From the NCBI RefSeq assembly GCF_031886125.1, contig NZ_CP119391.1, positions 2,356,001-2,420,000 on the forward strand: 64,000 nt of DNA. The letters run 5' to 3'. The notes beneath the pieces are model-generated. The model ran no database searches and was not told the origin of the DNA. It saw only the letters and a program-made list of their open reading frames with translations. Positions 53,680 to 61,916 of the stretch are shown here, one piece after another. Made by a program: the position numbers and the translations under genes. Numbering within the stretch: position 1 is the stretch's first letter; the number at the start of each line of letters is the position of its first letter. This DNA is from Halomonas piscis. Its GTDB lineage: Bacteria; Pseudomonadota; Gammaproteobacteria; Pseudomonadales; Halomonadaceae.

Positions 53680-54693
53680 ATGCCCATGAACACGACCGCC
53701 GCTCACCCGGCCAATGCCGCGCGCCGCTTCTCCATCGCGCCGATGATGGACTGGACCACCCGAGACTACCGGGCGTTTGCGCGGACGCTGACCCGGCGGG
53801 CGCTGCTGTATACCGAAATGGTTACTACCGGGGCCCTTCTCTACGGCTCGCCCCGGGAGCGCTTTCTGGGCTACGACGCGGTGGAGCATCCGCTGGCGCT
53901 GCAGCTGGGCGGAAGCGATGCCGGGGAGCTTGCCGAGTGCGCGGCCGTTGCCGAAGCCTGGGGCTACGACGAGGTCAACCTCAACGTGGGCTGCCCAAGC
54001 GATAGGGTGCAGAACAACCTGATCGGCGCCTGCCTGATGGCGCATCCGGAAAAGGTCGCCGCGGCGGTAAAGGCCATGCAGGCGGCAGCGTCGATTCCGG
54101 TGACGGTCAAGTGCCGCATCGGTATCGACGATCAGGACGAGGACGCAGATCTGGAGCGCTTCGTCTCCACCGTGGCCGATGCCGGCTGCAGGACATTCAC
54201 GGTGCACGCGCGCAAGGCCTGGCTTCAAGGGCTTTCTCCCAAGCAGAACCGCGACGTGCCGCCGCTCAACTACGCTCGGGTACACCGGCTCAAGATGCGC
54301 CACCCCGCGCTTCACATCGGCCTCAACGGCGGGTTGAAAACCCTCGACGCCTGTGCCGACGAGCTTGAGCGGGTGGATAGCGTGATGGTCGGCCGCGAGG
54401 CCTACCAGAACCCCTGGCTGCTCGCCGAGGTGGACAGCCGCCTCTACGGCGAGGCCAATCCGGCGGCCGAGCGCATGGAAGCGGCGCTGGCGTTTCGCCC
54501 CTATATCGCCAAGCGCCTGGCCGAGGGCGCCAGGCTCAACCACGTGACGCGCCACACTCTGGGGCTATTCCAGGGATGCCCGGGCGGGCGCCAGTTCCGC
54601 CGGCACCTGGCCGAAAACGCCCACCGTGAAGGCGCCGGCCTGAGCGTTTACGACGATGCGCTGGGCCGCGTCAAAGCGCCGGCGGCAGCGTAA
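53680..54693 (+). CDS. dusA: tRNA-dihydrouridine(20/20a) synthase DusA
   Basis: FMN enzyme that reduces U20 and U20a in the tRNA D-loop. The 337-residue product shows RFSIAPMMDWTTRDYRAFAR, YTEMVTTGALLYG, the catalytic Cys in EVNLNVGCPSDRVQ, VKCRIGID, FTVHARKAWLQGLSPKQNR and LNGGLKT, all typical of DusA. Start ATGs at 53680 and 53686 are both possible with a weak ribosome-binding site. The 3' end overlaps the convergent aspartoacylase-family gene by 23 bp. Confidence 0.95.
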   Translation: MPMNTTAAHPANAARRFSIAPMMDWTTRDYRAFARTLTRRALLYTEMVTTGALLYGSPRERFLGYDAVEHPLALQLGGSDAGELAECAAVAEAWGYDEVNLNVGCPSDRVQNNLIGACLMAHPEKVAAAVKAMQAAASIPVTVKCRIGIDDQDEDADLERFVSTVADAGCRTFTVHARKAWLQGLSPKQNRDVPPLNYARVHRLKMRHPALHIGLNGGLKTLDACADELERVDSVMVGREAYQNPWLLAEVDSRLYGEANPAAERMEAALAFRPYIAKRLAEGARLNHVTRHTLGLFQGCPGGRQFRRHLAENAHREGAGLSVYDDALGRVKAPAAA

Positions 54694-55657
54694 GCTGCGA
54701 CTGAAATGACGCTACCGCGGTTTCGGCCTCGTGGATGGCGTCAAAGCGGGCGATATGAAACAGCGCTTCGCCCTCGTTGACCAGCGGCAGGCGACTCATG
54801 CCGATGACGATGCCGTCGGCTACCGCCTGCACCTCGGTGACGTTATTGCCGAAAGGGCCGGCTACCCGGCCCAGCAGATCGCCTTTGGCCACTCGCGCGC
54901 CGAGCCGCACGCCGGGGCGCAGGATGCCGTCGATGGGTGCCCTTGCCCAGCTCGAACCGTTGGCCACCTCAACCGGCGCGGGCCGACGGCGCCCTGTGCC
55001 GGTGAGCATGCCCAGCCGCCGCATGACGCGCAGAACGCCGCTAACGCCCGGGGCAATGGCCCATTCGTCAAAGCGCAGCGCCTCCCCCGCCTCGTAGGTC
55101 AGCACCGGCGTGTTGCGATGCTGGGCGTAGTGGCGCAGGCTGCCGTCGCGCAGTTCGGCGTTGAGCACGACCGGAGCGCCGAAAGCCTCGGCCATGCGCT
55201 CGGTTTCACTACCCGGCGTTAGCCGAGCGCGGATCTGCGGCAGGTTGGTGCGGTGCAGCGCCCCGGTATGCAGATCGATGATATGGGTGGCGTGATCGAC
55301 GATCTGTTCGCAAAACAGCGCCGCGATACGCCCGCCAAGCGAGCCGCTTTCGCTCCCGGGAAAGCAGCGGTTGAGGTCGCGCCTGTCGGGCAAATAACGG
55401 ATTTGCTGCAAAAAGCCGAAGACGTTAACCACCGGCACGGCAATCAGCGTGCCGCGCAGGGCAGCAATGGCCTTGACGTGGAGCAGCCGGCGGACAATCT
55501 CCACGCCGTTGATTTCATCGCCGTGAATGCCGCCGCATACCAGCAGCACCGGTCCTTCCCGGCGCCCGTGCACCACCTCTACCGGAATATTCAGCGGCGT
55601 ATGGGTATAAAGCCGCGCTACCGGCACGTCGATCTGTCGGCGCGTGCCCGGGGCCAC
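54671..55657 (-). CDS. Succinylglutamate desuccinylase/aspartoacylase family protein
   Basis: Zinc-dependent carboxypeptidase-like amidohydrolase of unknown substrate, 328 residues. Zinc ligands appear in VCGGIHGDEINGVEIVRRL (His, Glu) and THIIDLHTG (His), and RDLNRCFPG is the substrate-binding segment. The C-terminal third forms a small beta domain (GILRPGVRLGARVAKGDLLG). GTG at 55657 is the only usual start codon in the frame, but the frame stays open upstream and reads PFQLGRES before it, which also looks conserved, so the true start may be earlier on a rare codon or hidden by a frameshift. No arginine-catabolism genes are nearby. Confidence 0.8.
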   Translation of the reverse strand: MAPGTRRQIDVPVARLYTHTPLNIPVEVVHGRREGPVLLVCGGIHGDEINGVEIVRRLLHVKAIAALRGTLIAVPVVNVFGFLQQIRYLPDRRDLNRCFPGSESGSLGGRIAALFCEQIVDHATHIIDLHTGALHRTNLPQIRARLTPGSETERMAEAFGAPVVLNAELRDGSLRHYAQHRNTPVLTYEAGEALRFDEWAIAPGVSGVLRVMRRLGMLTGTGRRRPAPVEVANGSSWARAPIDGILRPGVRLGARVAKGDLLGRVAGPFGNNVTEVQAVADGIVIGMSRLPLVNEGEALFHIARFDAIHEAETAVASFQSQLTLPPAL

Positions 55658-55734
55658 GCTTTCCCGACCCAGCTGAAAAGGCGCGCGCCGATGAAGGTCT
55701 GGGTGAAGGTCTGCCTGTCATGATGAGCGTTATC

Positions 55735-55753
55735 CATACACTTTTGAATGTAA
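55735..55753 (+). promoter_or_regulatory. AcrR-type operator upstream of the TetR gene
   Basis: CATACACTTTTGAATGTAA, 60-78 bp before the TetR ATG. TACA and TGTA half-sites are eight bases apart. It agrees with the site before acrA at 16 of 19 bases, and the pattern resembles the E. coli AcrR operator half-site. Confidence 0.7.
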
Positions 55754-55812
55754 AAATTCCGGCGGTGGGGTAAACTGGGGCGGCCGTACCCACTCTTCAG
55801 GCTGCTCGACCC

Positions 55813-56448
55813 ATGGCCCGAAAAACCAAAGCCGAGGCTGCCGCCACGCGGGAAACGCTGCTGGACGCCGCCGAAGACATGTTCATTGCGCACGGGGTCG
55901 CCCGCACCTCGCTTGACCAGATTGCCCGCCACGCCGGCATGACCCGGGGCGCCGTGTACTGGCATTTCAAGAACAAGGCAGATCTCTTTCACGCCATGCT
56001 CCAGCGCGTGCGCCTGCCCTTCGAAGACCTGGTAAAAGAGCTCGACGATACCACCCTCGACCAACAACCGCTGGAAGCGGTGCGGCTGGCCTGCCTGAAC
56101 GGCTTTGCGCACCTGGAGCAGCCGCGCTACCGGCGCGTGCATTCCATCCTGCTGCACCACTGCGAAACGTTTGGCGACATCGACCCGCTGGCCATGCAAA
56201 ACGAAATGTCCGCCGAAACCTGCGGCGCGCTGCTCAAGTACTTCAACATGGCCGACAAGCTCGGCCAGCTGCGCCCCTGCCTGGCGCCGGACGTGGCCGC
56301 GCAGATCATGCAGGCCATGCTGGCCGGGTTGTTTCACGACTGGCTGCGCAACCACGAAAGCTACTCGATTCGCCGCGAAGGGGCACGCCTGATTGATACC
56401 CAGCTGGCCCTGATGCAGCGCAACCCTCCCCCGCGGACCTACAGGTGA
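55813..56448 (+). CDS. TetR/AcrR-family repressor, probable regulator of the adjacent pump
   Basis: A 211-residue TetR-family protein. The N-terminal helix-turn-helix is LLDAAEDMFIAHGVARTSLDQIARHAGMTRGAVYWHFKNKADLF, ending with the family YWHFKNK signature, close to AcrR/TtgR. The C-terminal ligand-binding domain is similar in length to AcrR (215). It lies next to the acrAB-tolC genes, and a shared operator-like site occurs before this gene, acrA and tolC, so autoregulation and pump repression are inferred. Its last ten bases overlap the convergent YqiJ-like gene. Confidence 0.88.
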   Translation: MARKTKAEAAATRETLLDAAEDMFIAHGVARTSLDQIARHAGMTRGAVYWHFKNKADLFHAMLQRVRLPFEDLVKELDDTTLDQQPLEAVRLACLNGFAHLEQPRYRRVHSILLHHCETFGDIDPLAMQNEMSAETCGALLKYFNMADKLGQLRPCLAPDVAAQIMQAMLAGLFHDWLRNHESYSIRREGARLIDTQLALMQRNPPPRTYR

Positions 56449-57104
56449 TGCGACGACGTCTTGCGCTGCAGGGTCAGGCGCCGGGCGTGGGCGCGAGCAT
56501 CGCGGTAGGCATCTTCGGTGACGCTGCGGTAGGCGTTTTCCCCGGCGATAAACTTGACCAGCACCCGGTGCTCCCCGGCCTTGGGTATCCTTCCGCTTTG
56601 CCGCTTGCCGTGCAGGCGTACGTAACAGCTACGGTCGCTCAGCAGGACGGCATCGGCCCAGCCGTCGGCATCCGCCTCATTGGTGACTTCCACCATCTCG
56701 CCGAGCAGCGTACGGCGCTGACCGTGGAACCAGCGGTGGGTTTTATGACACAGGCGCGCCGCCAGCGGTGACGCCAGCGCAAACGCTGCCCACAGCACGG
56801 CCACACCCAACGGCACGCGAAACAGCCCCAACGACAGCCGACTGAGCACGAAAAACTCAACGGCCAGGGTGATCAACCCGGCTAAAACGATCAGCACGCT
56901 CAGCGCAAAGGTCGCCGGCACGCCGGCAAAGCCAAGCGACACCAGCGTGCTTGCGGTGTGTTCGTGCCTGAGGCTATCGCGCTCAAAAAGCTCGACCGGC
57001 ACCAGCCGCACGGTGGCCAGCAGCCAATAAAGCACTACCAGCGGCACCAGCAGGCTGAACACGATCATCGGAAAGCTGATAAAAAGCGCGTTGACGTTTT
57101 CCAT
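56439..57104 (-). CDS. YqiJ/NfeD-like membrane protein with OB-type domain
   Basis: The 221-residue product has membrane segments near residues 10-30 (FISFPMIVFSLLVPLVVLYWLL), 60-85 (FAGVPATFALSVLIVLAGLI) and 95-115 (VPLGVAVLWAAFALASPL). A C-terminal soluble part of about 75 residues (LLGEMVEVTNEADADGWADAVLL to HRVLVKFIAGEN) looks like the OB-type domain of NfeD/YqiJ proteins. These are often linked to flotillin-type membrane scaffolds, but no flotillin gene is seen here. The start at 57104 has GAAGGGGG upstream. The identification is tentative. It lies between the TetR gene and acrB. Confidence 0.65.
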   Translation of the reverse strand: MENVNALFISFPMIVFSLLVPLVVLYWLLATVRLVPVELFERDSLRHEHTASTLVSLGFAGVPATFALSVLIVLAGLITLAVEFFVLSRLSLGLFRVPLGVAVLWAAFALASPLAARLCHKTHRWFHGQRRTLLGEMVEVTNEADADGWADAVLLSDRSCYVRLHGKRQSGRIPKAGEHRVLVKFIAGENAYRSVTEDAYRDARAHARRLTLQRKTSSHHL

Positions 57105-57198
57105 ATCTTGCCCCCTTCCATTCATCTCTTGCCGTTTCCAGTATAGCCCACAAGCCGCTTATATACTTTAAGGCTTGGCTTTGCCGGCATGCCGACAT

Positions 57199-57227
57199 AA
57201 AAAAGCACCGACCCAATGGCCGGTGCT
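57199..57227 (-). terminator. Intrinsic terminator after acrB
   Basis: AGCACCG (57221-57227) pairs with CGGTGCT (57204-57210) on the minus strand, with a partly paired loop and a T-run at 57199-57204. It lies 60 bp after the acrB stop. A second hairpin (GCCTGCGC/GCGCAGGC, about 57257-57277) without a T-run lies between. Confidence 0.85.
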
Positions 57228-57289
57228 CATTTCTTTCATATAAGCCTGCTATATGAGCCTGCGCGTCCGGCGCAGGCGCTTTTCAGGTT

Positions 57290-60200
57290 TTATGCCGAGG
57301 TATTATTGCTGTCTTCTTCGGTGCTTTGGTCGCCGCCTGCGCCGCGCTTGCGGTTGGCCCAGTCGGCCACGCCGGCAATCATGGCGTAGAAGCTGGGAAC
57401 AAAGCAGCTGGAGACGACGGCCACCGTTGCCATGCCGACCGATACCGTGGTGCCGATGTGGTGGCTGCTGGTATCGCTCGCCCCGGTCGCCAGCGCCAGC
57501 GGCATCGTACCCAGGATAAAGGCCAGCGACGTCATCACGATGGGCCTGAAGCGCAGCTCGGCGGCGATGATCGCCGCTTCGCGAATGCTTTTGCCCATTT
57601 CTTTGCGCTGCAGCTCGGCAAACTCCACGATCAGGATGGCGTTTTTCGCCGCCAGCCCCACGACCACCAGCATGCCGATCTCGACGTACACGCTGCTGTC
57701 AAGCCCGCGCAGGGCCACCCCGCCGATGCCGCCAAACAGGGCGAAAGGCGTGGCGGTAAGCACCGCCAGCGGCAGCGACCAGCTTTCGTACTGGGCCGCC
57801 AGGATCAAAAACACCATCAGCAGGCCGAAGACGATGGCAAGCGTCGCCGCACCCCCCTGGGTGGATTCCTGGTAGGCGGTACCGGTCCAGCCCATGCCCC
57901 ATTCATCGCCCAGGGTTTCCTGAACGATCTCTTCCATGGTGTCGATGGCCTGGGTAGAGCTGTAGCCTTCCGCCGGCTCGCCCTGGAACTGCGCGCCCAG
58001 GTACACCCCGAAGCGCGATACCACCGAGGGCTTGGTCTGGCGCTCGAGCGTCACGAATTCGGAAAGCGGAATACGCTCGCCGTTGCCCCCGCGCACATAG
58101 ACGTTGCCAATATCGTCCGGCGTCTTGCGGAACTCGTCCTCGTTTTGCAGATAGACCTGGAAGTTGCGGTTCTGGTAGCTGAAGTAGTTAACGAAACCGT
58201 TACCGAAGGTGTTGGACAGCGTCGAGTACAAGTCCGTCAGCGATACGCCATAGCCCAGCACCTTCTGCTGGTCGATCTCGGCCCGGTAGCCCGGCACGTT
58301 GACGTTGAAGGTGGAAAACACCTGGTTGAGTCCCGGGTGCTCGTTGGCCGCCTGCATGACCTTGAGCGAAGCCTCGTAGAGCTCCTGGGAAGAGGCACCG
58401 CCAAACGACTGCAGATAGCCGGTAAAGCCGCCGGTGGTGGAGAGCCCGATAATTGGCGGCACGTTGAACGCCATCGCTTCACCGCCGTCGGTCTCGGCGC
58501 CCAGCTGCATGATCTTGCCTACCAGCTGCTCCGCCGTCAGGTCACGCTCGGACCAGTCGTCCATGTTGATGAACATGATGCCCCGAGCGGTATTCACCGC
58601 GCTTGACAGCATGTCGTAACCGGCTACCGCCGAGGAATACTCTACGCCGGGAATCTCCTCGATACGCTCGGAAAGCCGCGACATGTAGTCCCGGGTGCGC
58701 GTCAGCGACGCCGAGTCCGGCAGCGATACGGTAGCCAGCACGATACCCTGGTCCGTCTCCGGCACCAGCGTGGCCGGCGTGGTTTCATAAAGCCACCAGG
58801 TCGCCCCGCCCACCAGGGCAGTAAGCAGCAGGGCCAGCCCCCAGAAGCGCACCAGCACCTTCACCGCAGCCATATAGGCGGCGGTGATGCCGGCAAAAAT
58901 ACGGTCAAACAGGCGCAGCGGCGTATGCAGCGCGCGCATCGCTTTCGTCTCTTCTGTATCTTTCTTGTTCTTGATGAAAATCGCCGACAGCGCCGGGGTA
59001 AACGTCAGCGCCATCAGCGCCGAGAACGCCACCGAAATCGCCACGGTCAGGGCGAACTGCTGGTAAATCTGCCCGGTAAAGCCGCCGAGGAAGGCCACGG
59101 GCACAAACACCGCCGCCATGATCAGCGACGTCGCGATAATCGGCCCGCCGACTTCCTGCATCGCGCGCACGGTGGCCTGACGCACGGTCAGGTCCTCCTC
59201 GCCGAGCACCCTTTCGACGTTTTCCACCACCAGAATGGCGTCGTCCACCACAATGCCTATCGACAGCACCAGGGCAAACAGCGTCAACAGGTTGATGGAA
59301 AAGCCAAACATGTAGAAACCGGCGAAGGTGGCCAGCACCGAGACCGGCACCACCGACATGGCGATCACGGTAAAGCGCCAGTTCTGCAGGAAGATGAACA
59401 GGATCACGCCGACGATCAGGAAGGCTTCGATGAAGGTGTGCAGCACGGTTTCTACCGAAGCATCGATAAACAGCGTGGTGTCGTAGGGCACCACGTAGTC
59501 GAGCCCTTCGGGGAAGCGCTGCTCGAGCTCTTGCATGGTGTCCTTGACCGCCTTGGCGGTTTCAAGGGCGTTGGCGCCGGGCTGCTGGTTGATGACGATC
59601 GGCGCCATGGTGCCGCCGTTCAGCCGCGCCTCGACGCCGTAGAACGACGCACCCAGCTCGACGCGGGCGACGTCCTCCAGGGTCAGCGAGGAGCCGTCGG
59701 GGTTGGTGCGAAGCTCGATGTTGCGGAAATCATCGACGTTGTTCAGCCGCCCGCCGGCGGTGATGGTATAGGTAAACGCCCGGGGCTCGCTCTGGGGCGT
59801 GGCCGCCAGGCTGCCCGCCGGCACCTCGGTGTTCTGCGAGCGAATCGCCGTGGCCACCTCGGCCGGCGTCAGGTCATACTGGGACAGCTTGTTGGGGTCC
59901 ATCCAGATGCGCATGGCGAACTCGCCGCCACCGAGTACTTCGGCCTCGCCGACCCCTGGCACCTGGCGCAGCTCGTCGAGGATGTTGAGCGTGGCGTAGT
60001 TCTGCAGGTAGACGCGGTCGTAGTCTTCCTGGGGCGAGGTCATTGCGATCATCATCAGAATCGAGCTTGACCTGAGCTCGACCTGTACGCCCTGGTCCTG
60101 AACTGCCTCGGGCAGCTGGGACAGCGCCCCCTGCACCCGGTTGTTGACGTTGATGGTGTTGATGTCGCCGTCGGTGCCGATGTCAAAGGCGATCGACAGG

Positions 60201-60472
60201 CTCATCGAGCCGTTGTCGGCACTGGTCGAGGTCATGTAGAGCATGTCCTCGACGCCGTTGATCGACTCGGCCAGCGGCGCCGCTACGGTTTGCGCCACGG
60301 TTTCGGCATCGGCCCCCGGGAACTGGGCGCTAACCGACACCGTGGGCGGCACGATGCTTGGGTACTGCTCGATGGGCAGCACGCGCATGCTCATGACCCC
60401 GATCACGGTCAGGATAATGGCAATGACCGTGGCAAAGATCGGCCGTTTGATGAAGAAGTTGGAGAAATTCAT
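57290..60472 (-). CDS. acrB: RND efflux pump inner-membrane transporter (AcrB/MexB type)
   Basis: Proton-driven trimeric drug exporter, HAE1 class, of the inner membrane. The 1060-residue product begins MNFSNFFIKRPIFATVIAII and shows two repeats of six helices with large periplasmic loops. The proton relay is seen in helix 4, LSIGIVVDDAILVVENVERV (two Asp), and the helix 10-11 part is FGLLMVFLILAAQYESW and VVVGLAAKNAILIVEFA (Lys). The ATG overlaps the acrA stop (TAATG). A short Asp/Ser/Asn tail ends the protein. Substrate range cannot be inferred. Confidence 0.96.
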   Translation of the reverse strand: MNFSNFFIKRPIFATVIAIILTVIGVMSMRVLPIEQYPSIVPPTVSVSAQFPGADAETVAQTVAAPLAESINGVEDMLYMTSTSADNGSMSLSIAFDIGTDGDINTINVNNRVQGALSQLPEAVQDQGVQVELRSSSILMMIAMTSPQEDYDRVYLQNYATLNILDELRQVPGVGEAEVLGGGEFAMRIWMDPNKLSQYDLTPAEVATAIRSQNTEVPAGSLAATPQSEPRAFTYTITAGGRLNNVDDFRNIELRTNPDGSSLTLEDVARVELGASFYGVEARLNGGTMAPIVINQQPGANALETAKAVKDTMQELEQRFPEGLDYVVPYDTTLFIDASVETVLHTFIEAFLIVGVILFIFLQNWRFTVIAMSVVPVSVLATFAGFYMFGFSINLLTLFALVLSIGIVVDDAILVVENVERVLGEEDLTVRQATVRAMQEVGGPIIATSLIMAAVFVPVAFLGGFTGQIYQQFALTVAISVAFSALMALTFTPALSAIFIKNKKDTEETKAMRALHTPLRLFDRIFAGITAAYMAAVKVLVRFWGLALLLTALVGGATWWLYETTPATLVPETDQGIVLATVSLPDSASLTRTRDYMSRLSERIEEIPGVEYSSAVAGYDMLSSAVNTARGIMFINMDDWSERDLTAEQLVGKIMQLGAETDGGEAMAFNVPPIIGLSTTGGFTGYLQSFGGASSQELYEASLKVMQAANEHPGLNQVFSTFNVNVPGYRAEIDQQKVLGYGVSLTDLYSTLSNTFGNGFVNYFSYQNRNFQVYLQNEDEFRKTPDDIGNVYVRGGNGERIPLSEFVTLERQTKPSVVSRFGVYLGAQFQGEPAEGYSSTQAIDTMEEIVQETLGDEWGMGWTGTAYQESTQGGAATLAIVFGLLMVFLILAAQYESWSLPLAVLTATPFALFGGIGGVALRGLDSSVYVEIGMLVVVGLAAKNAILIVEFAELQRKEMGKSIREAAIIAAELRFRPIVMTSLAFILGTMPLALATGASDTSSHHIGTTVSVGMATVAVVSSCFVPSFYAMIAGVADWANRKRGAGGDQSTEEDSNNTSA

Positions 60473-61788
60473 TACGACGCGTCCTCGTCATCCGCCGCGG
60501 CCTGGGACTGTTCGGTATCCGCTGACGACTCGGCGTCTTCACCCGGCGCTTGCTGCTGCTCCTGCTGTGCCTCCTGGGCTTCCTGTTTCTCCTGCTGCTC
60601 TTCGGCCTGCTTTTCTTCCCTGGCCTCTTCCATCAGCGCGCCCGCATCGCCGTCAAAGGATTCCGGCTTGATCGGCGTGCCGGGCTTGAGTCCGGCCGGA
60701 TCGCCCACGACCACGCGATCGCCGGCCTCTACGCCGTCGCGCAGAATCTGCCAGGGGCCGGCCAGGTCGCCAAGGTCCACGGTTTGGGCGCGTGCCTTGT
60801 CCTCCTCGTCAAGAACAAAGACCTGGGGGCCCATCAGCCCCTGGGTCAGGGCAATTTCCGGCACCGCCAGCACGTCGTAGCGCTTGAGGCCTTCCAGGTG
60901 CACGCGCACGTACTGGCCGGGCAACACCTGGCCGTCAGGGTTGGCAAAGTTGGCGTTGGCCTGCACGGTGCTGGTCGCTTCGTCTACCCGCGCGCCGAGA
61001 AAGTCCAGATGCCCGCTAAGCCCGGTGTCGCTGCCCGGCAGCTCAAGCCGGGCGCCGATGCTCTCGATATCGGCGCCGTCTTTCAGCTGATGGCGCAGCT
61101 CATAGGCATCCTTCTGGGGCAGCTGAAAGCGCACTTCCAGCGGGTCAAGCGGAGTAATGGTGGCAAGCCTGGTGCCCGAGTCGACAAGGTTGCCGACGTT
61201 GACCATGCTCAGGCTGATCATGCCCGATACCGGCGCCGTCACGCCGGCATAGTCGAGATCGATATTGGCGCTTTCCAGCGCCGCCGAGGCCTGGGCTACG
61301 CTTGCCTGGGCCACCCGCCGATCGGCCAGCGCCTGGTCGTACTGCTGGCGGCTCACCGAGTTCTGGCTGAGCAGGCGCTCAAAGCGCTCGGCGTCGCGCT
61401 GGGCGCGCGACAGCTTGGCGCGGGCGCTTTCCAGATCGGCCTTGCGCTGGTTAACCGCCGTCTGGTAGCGGTCGGGCTCGATACGGTAGAGCGTGTCGCC
61501 CTTTTCGACCATTTGGCCCGGTTCGAACAGCCTTTTTTCCAGCGTGCCGGTCACCCGCGCCACCAGCGTGACTTCGTCATCGCTGCGCAGCAGGGCCGGA
61601 TAGGATTTCTCCAGCGCGACGTCCTGGCGCTCAAGCGTGGTGACCTCGACGGATCGGGGCTTGCCCTGCTCTTCGCCGCCCTGCTGGCCCTGCTGATCCG
61701 AGGCCTCTTCGCCGCCGCAGGCAGCCAGCAATACGCTGGCTCCCACGGCGGCGGCCGCGCGGCCAACTCTACTCAACGTCGTTTTCAT
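60472..61788 (-). CDS. acrA: RND efflux pump periplasmic adaptor lipoprotein (AcrA/MexA type)
   Basis: Membrane-fusion protein linking AcrB and TolC. The 438-residue product has lipobox LAAC (Cys24), the lipoyl half-motif around VTGTLEKRLFEPGQMVEKGDTLYRI, a coiled-coil hairpin (QRKADLESARAKLSRAQRDAERF), the second lipoyl half (GVTAPVSGMISLSMVNVGN), and beta-barrel domains to about residue 375. A final segment of about 60 residues is almost all Glu, Gln, Ala and Asp (EEKQAEEQQEKQEAQEAQQEQ), not normal for the family. AAGGAC precedes the ATG at 61788. Confidence 0.95.
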   Translation of the reverse strand: MKTTLSRVGRAAAAVGASVLLAACGGEEASDQQGQQGGEEQGKPRSVEVTTLERQDVALEKSYPALLRSDDEVTLVARVTGTLEKRLFEPGQMVEKGDTLYRIEPDRYQTAVNQRKADLESARAKLSRAQRDAERFERLLSQNSVSRQQYDQALADRRVAQASVAQASAALESANIDLDYAGVTAPVSGMISLSMVNVGNLVDSGTRLATITPLDPLEVRFQLPQKDAYELRHQLKDGADIESIGARLELPGSDTGLSGHLDFLGARVDEATSTVQANANFANPDGQVLPGQYVRVHLEGLKRYDVLAVPEIALTQGLMGPQVFVLDEEDKARAQTVDLGDLAGPWQILRDGVEAGDRVVVGDPAGLKPGTPIKPESFDGDAGALMEEAREEKQAEEQQEKQEAQEAQQEQQQAPGEDAESSADTEQSQAAADDEDAS

Positions 61789-61838
61789 GATGTCCTTGTA
61801 TCCGTTAACGCCCTGACAGAATGTGCAAAGCCTACAAC

Positions 61839-61857
61839 CATACACACATGAATGTAA
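61839..61857 (-). promoter_or_regulatory. AcrR-type operator upstream of acrA
   Basis: CATACACACATGAATGTAA (plus strand), 51-69 bp before the acrA ATG, with TACA/TGTA half-sites eight bases apart. On the minus strand the site would overlap a TTTACA that could be the -35 of acrAB (TAGGCT 18 bases on), a position that suits repression. Confidence 0.72.
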
Positions 61858-61916
61858 ACATGAACGCCACCCCGTCAGGCCTGCGGCAGCGAACCGGTGT
61901 TTAGCGAACTGATGCT

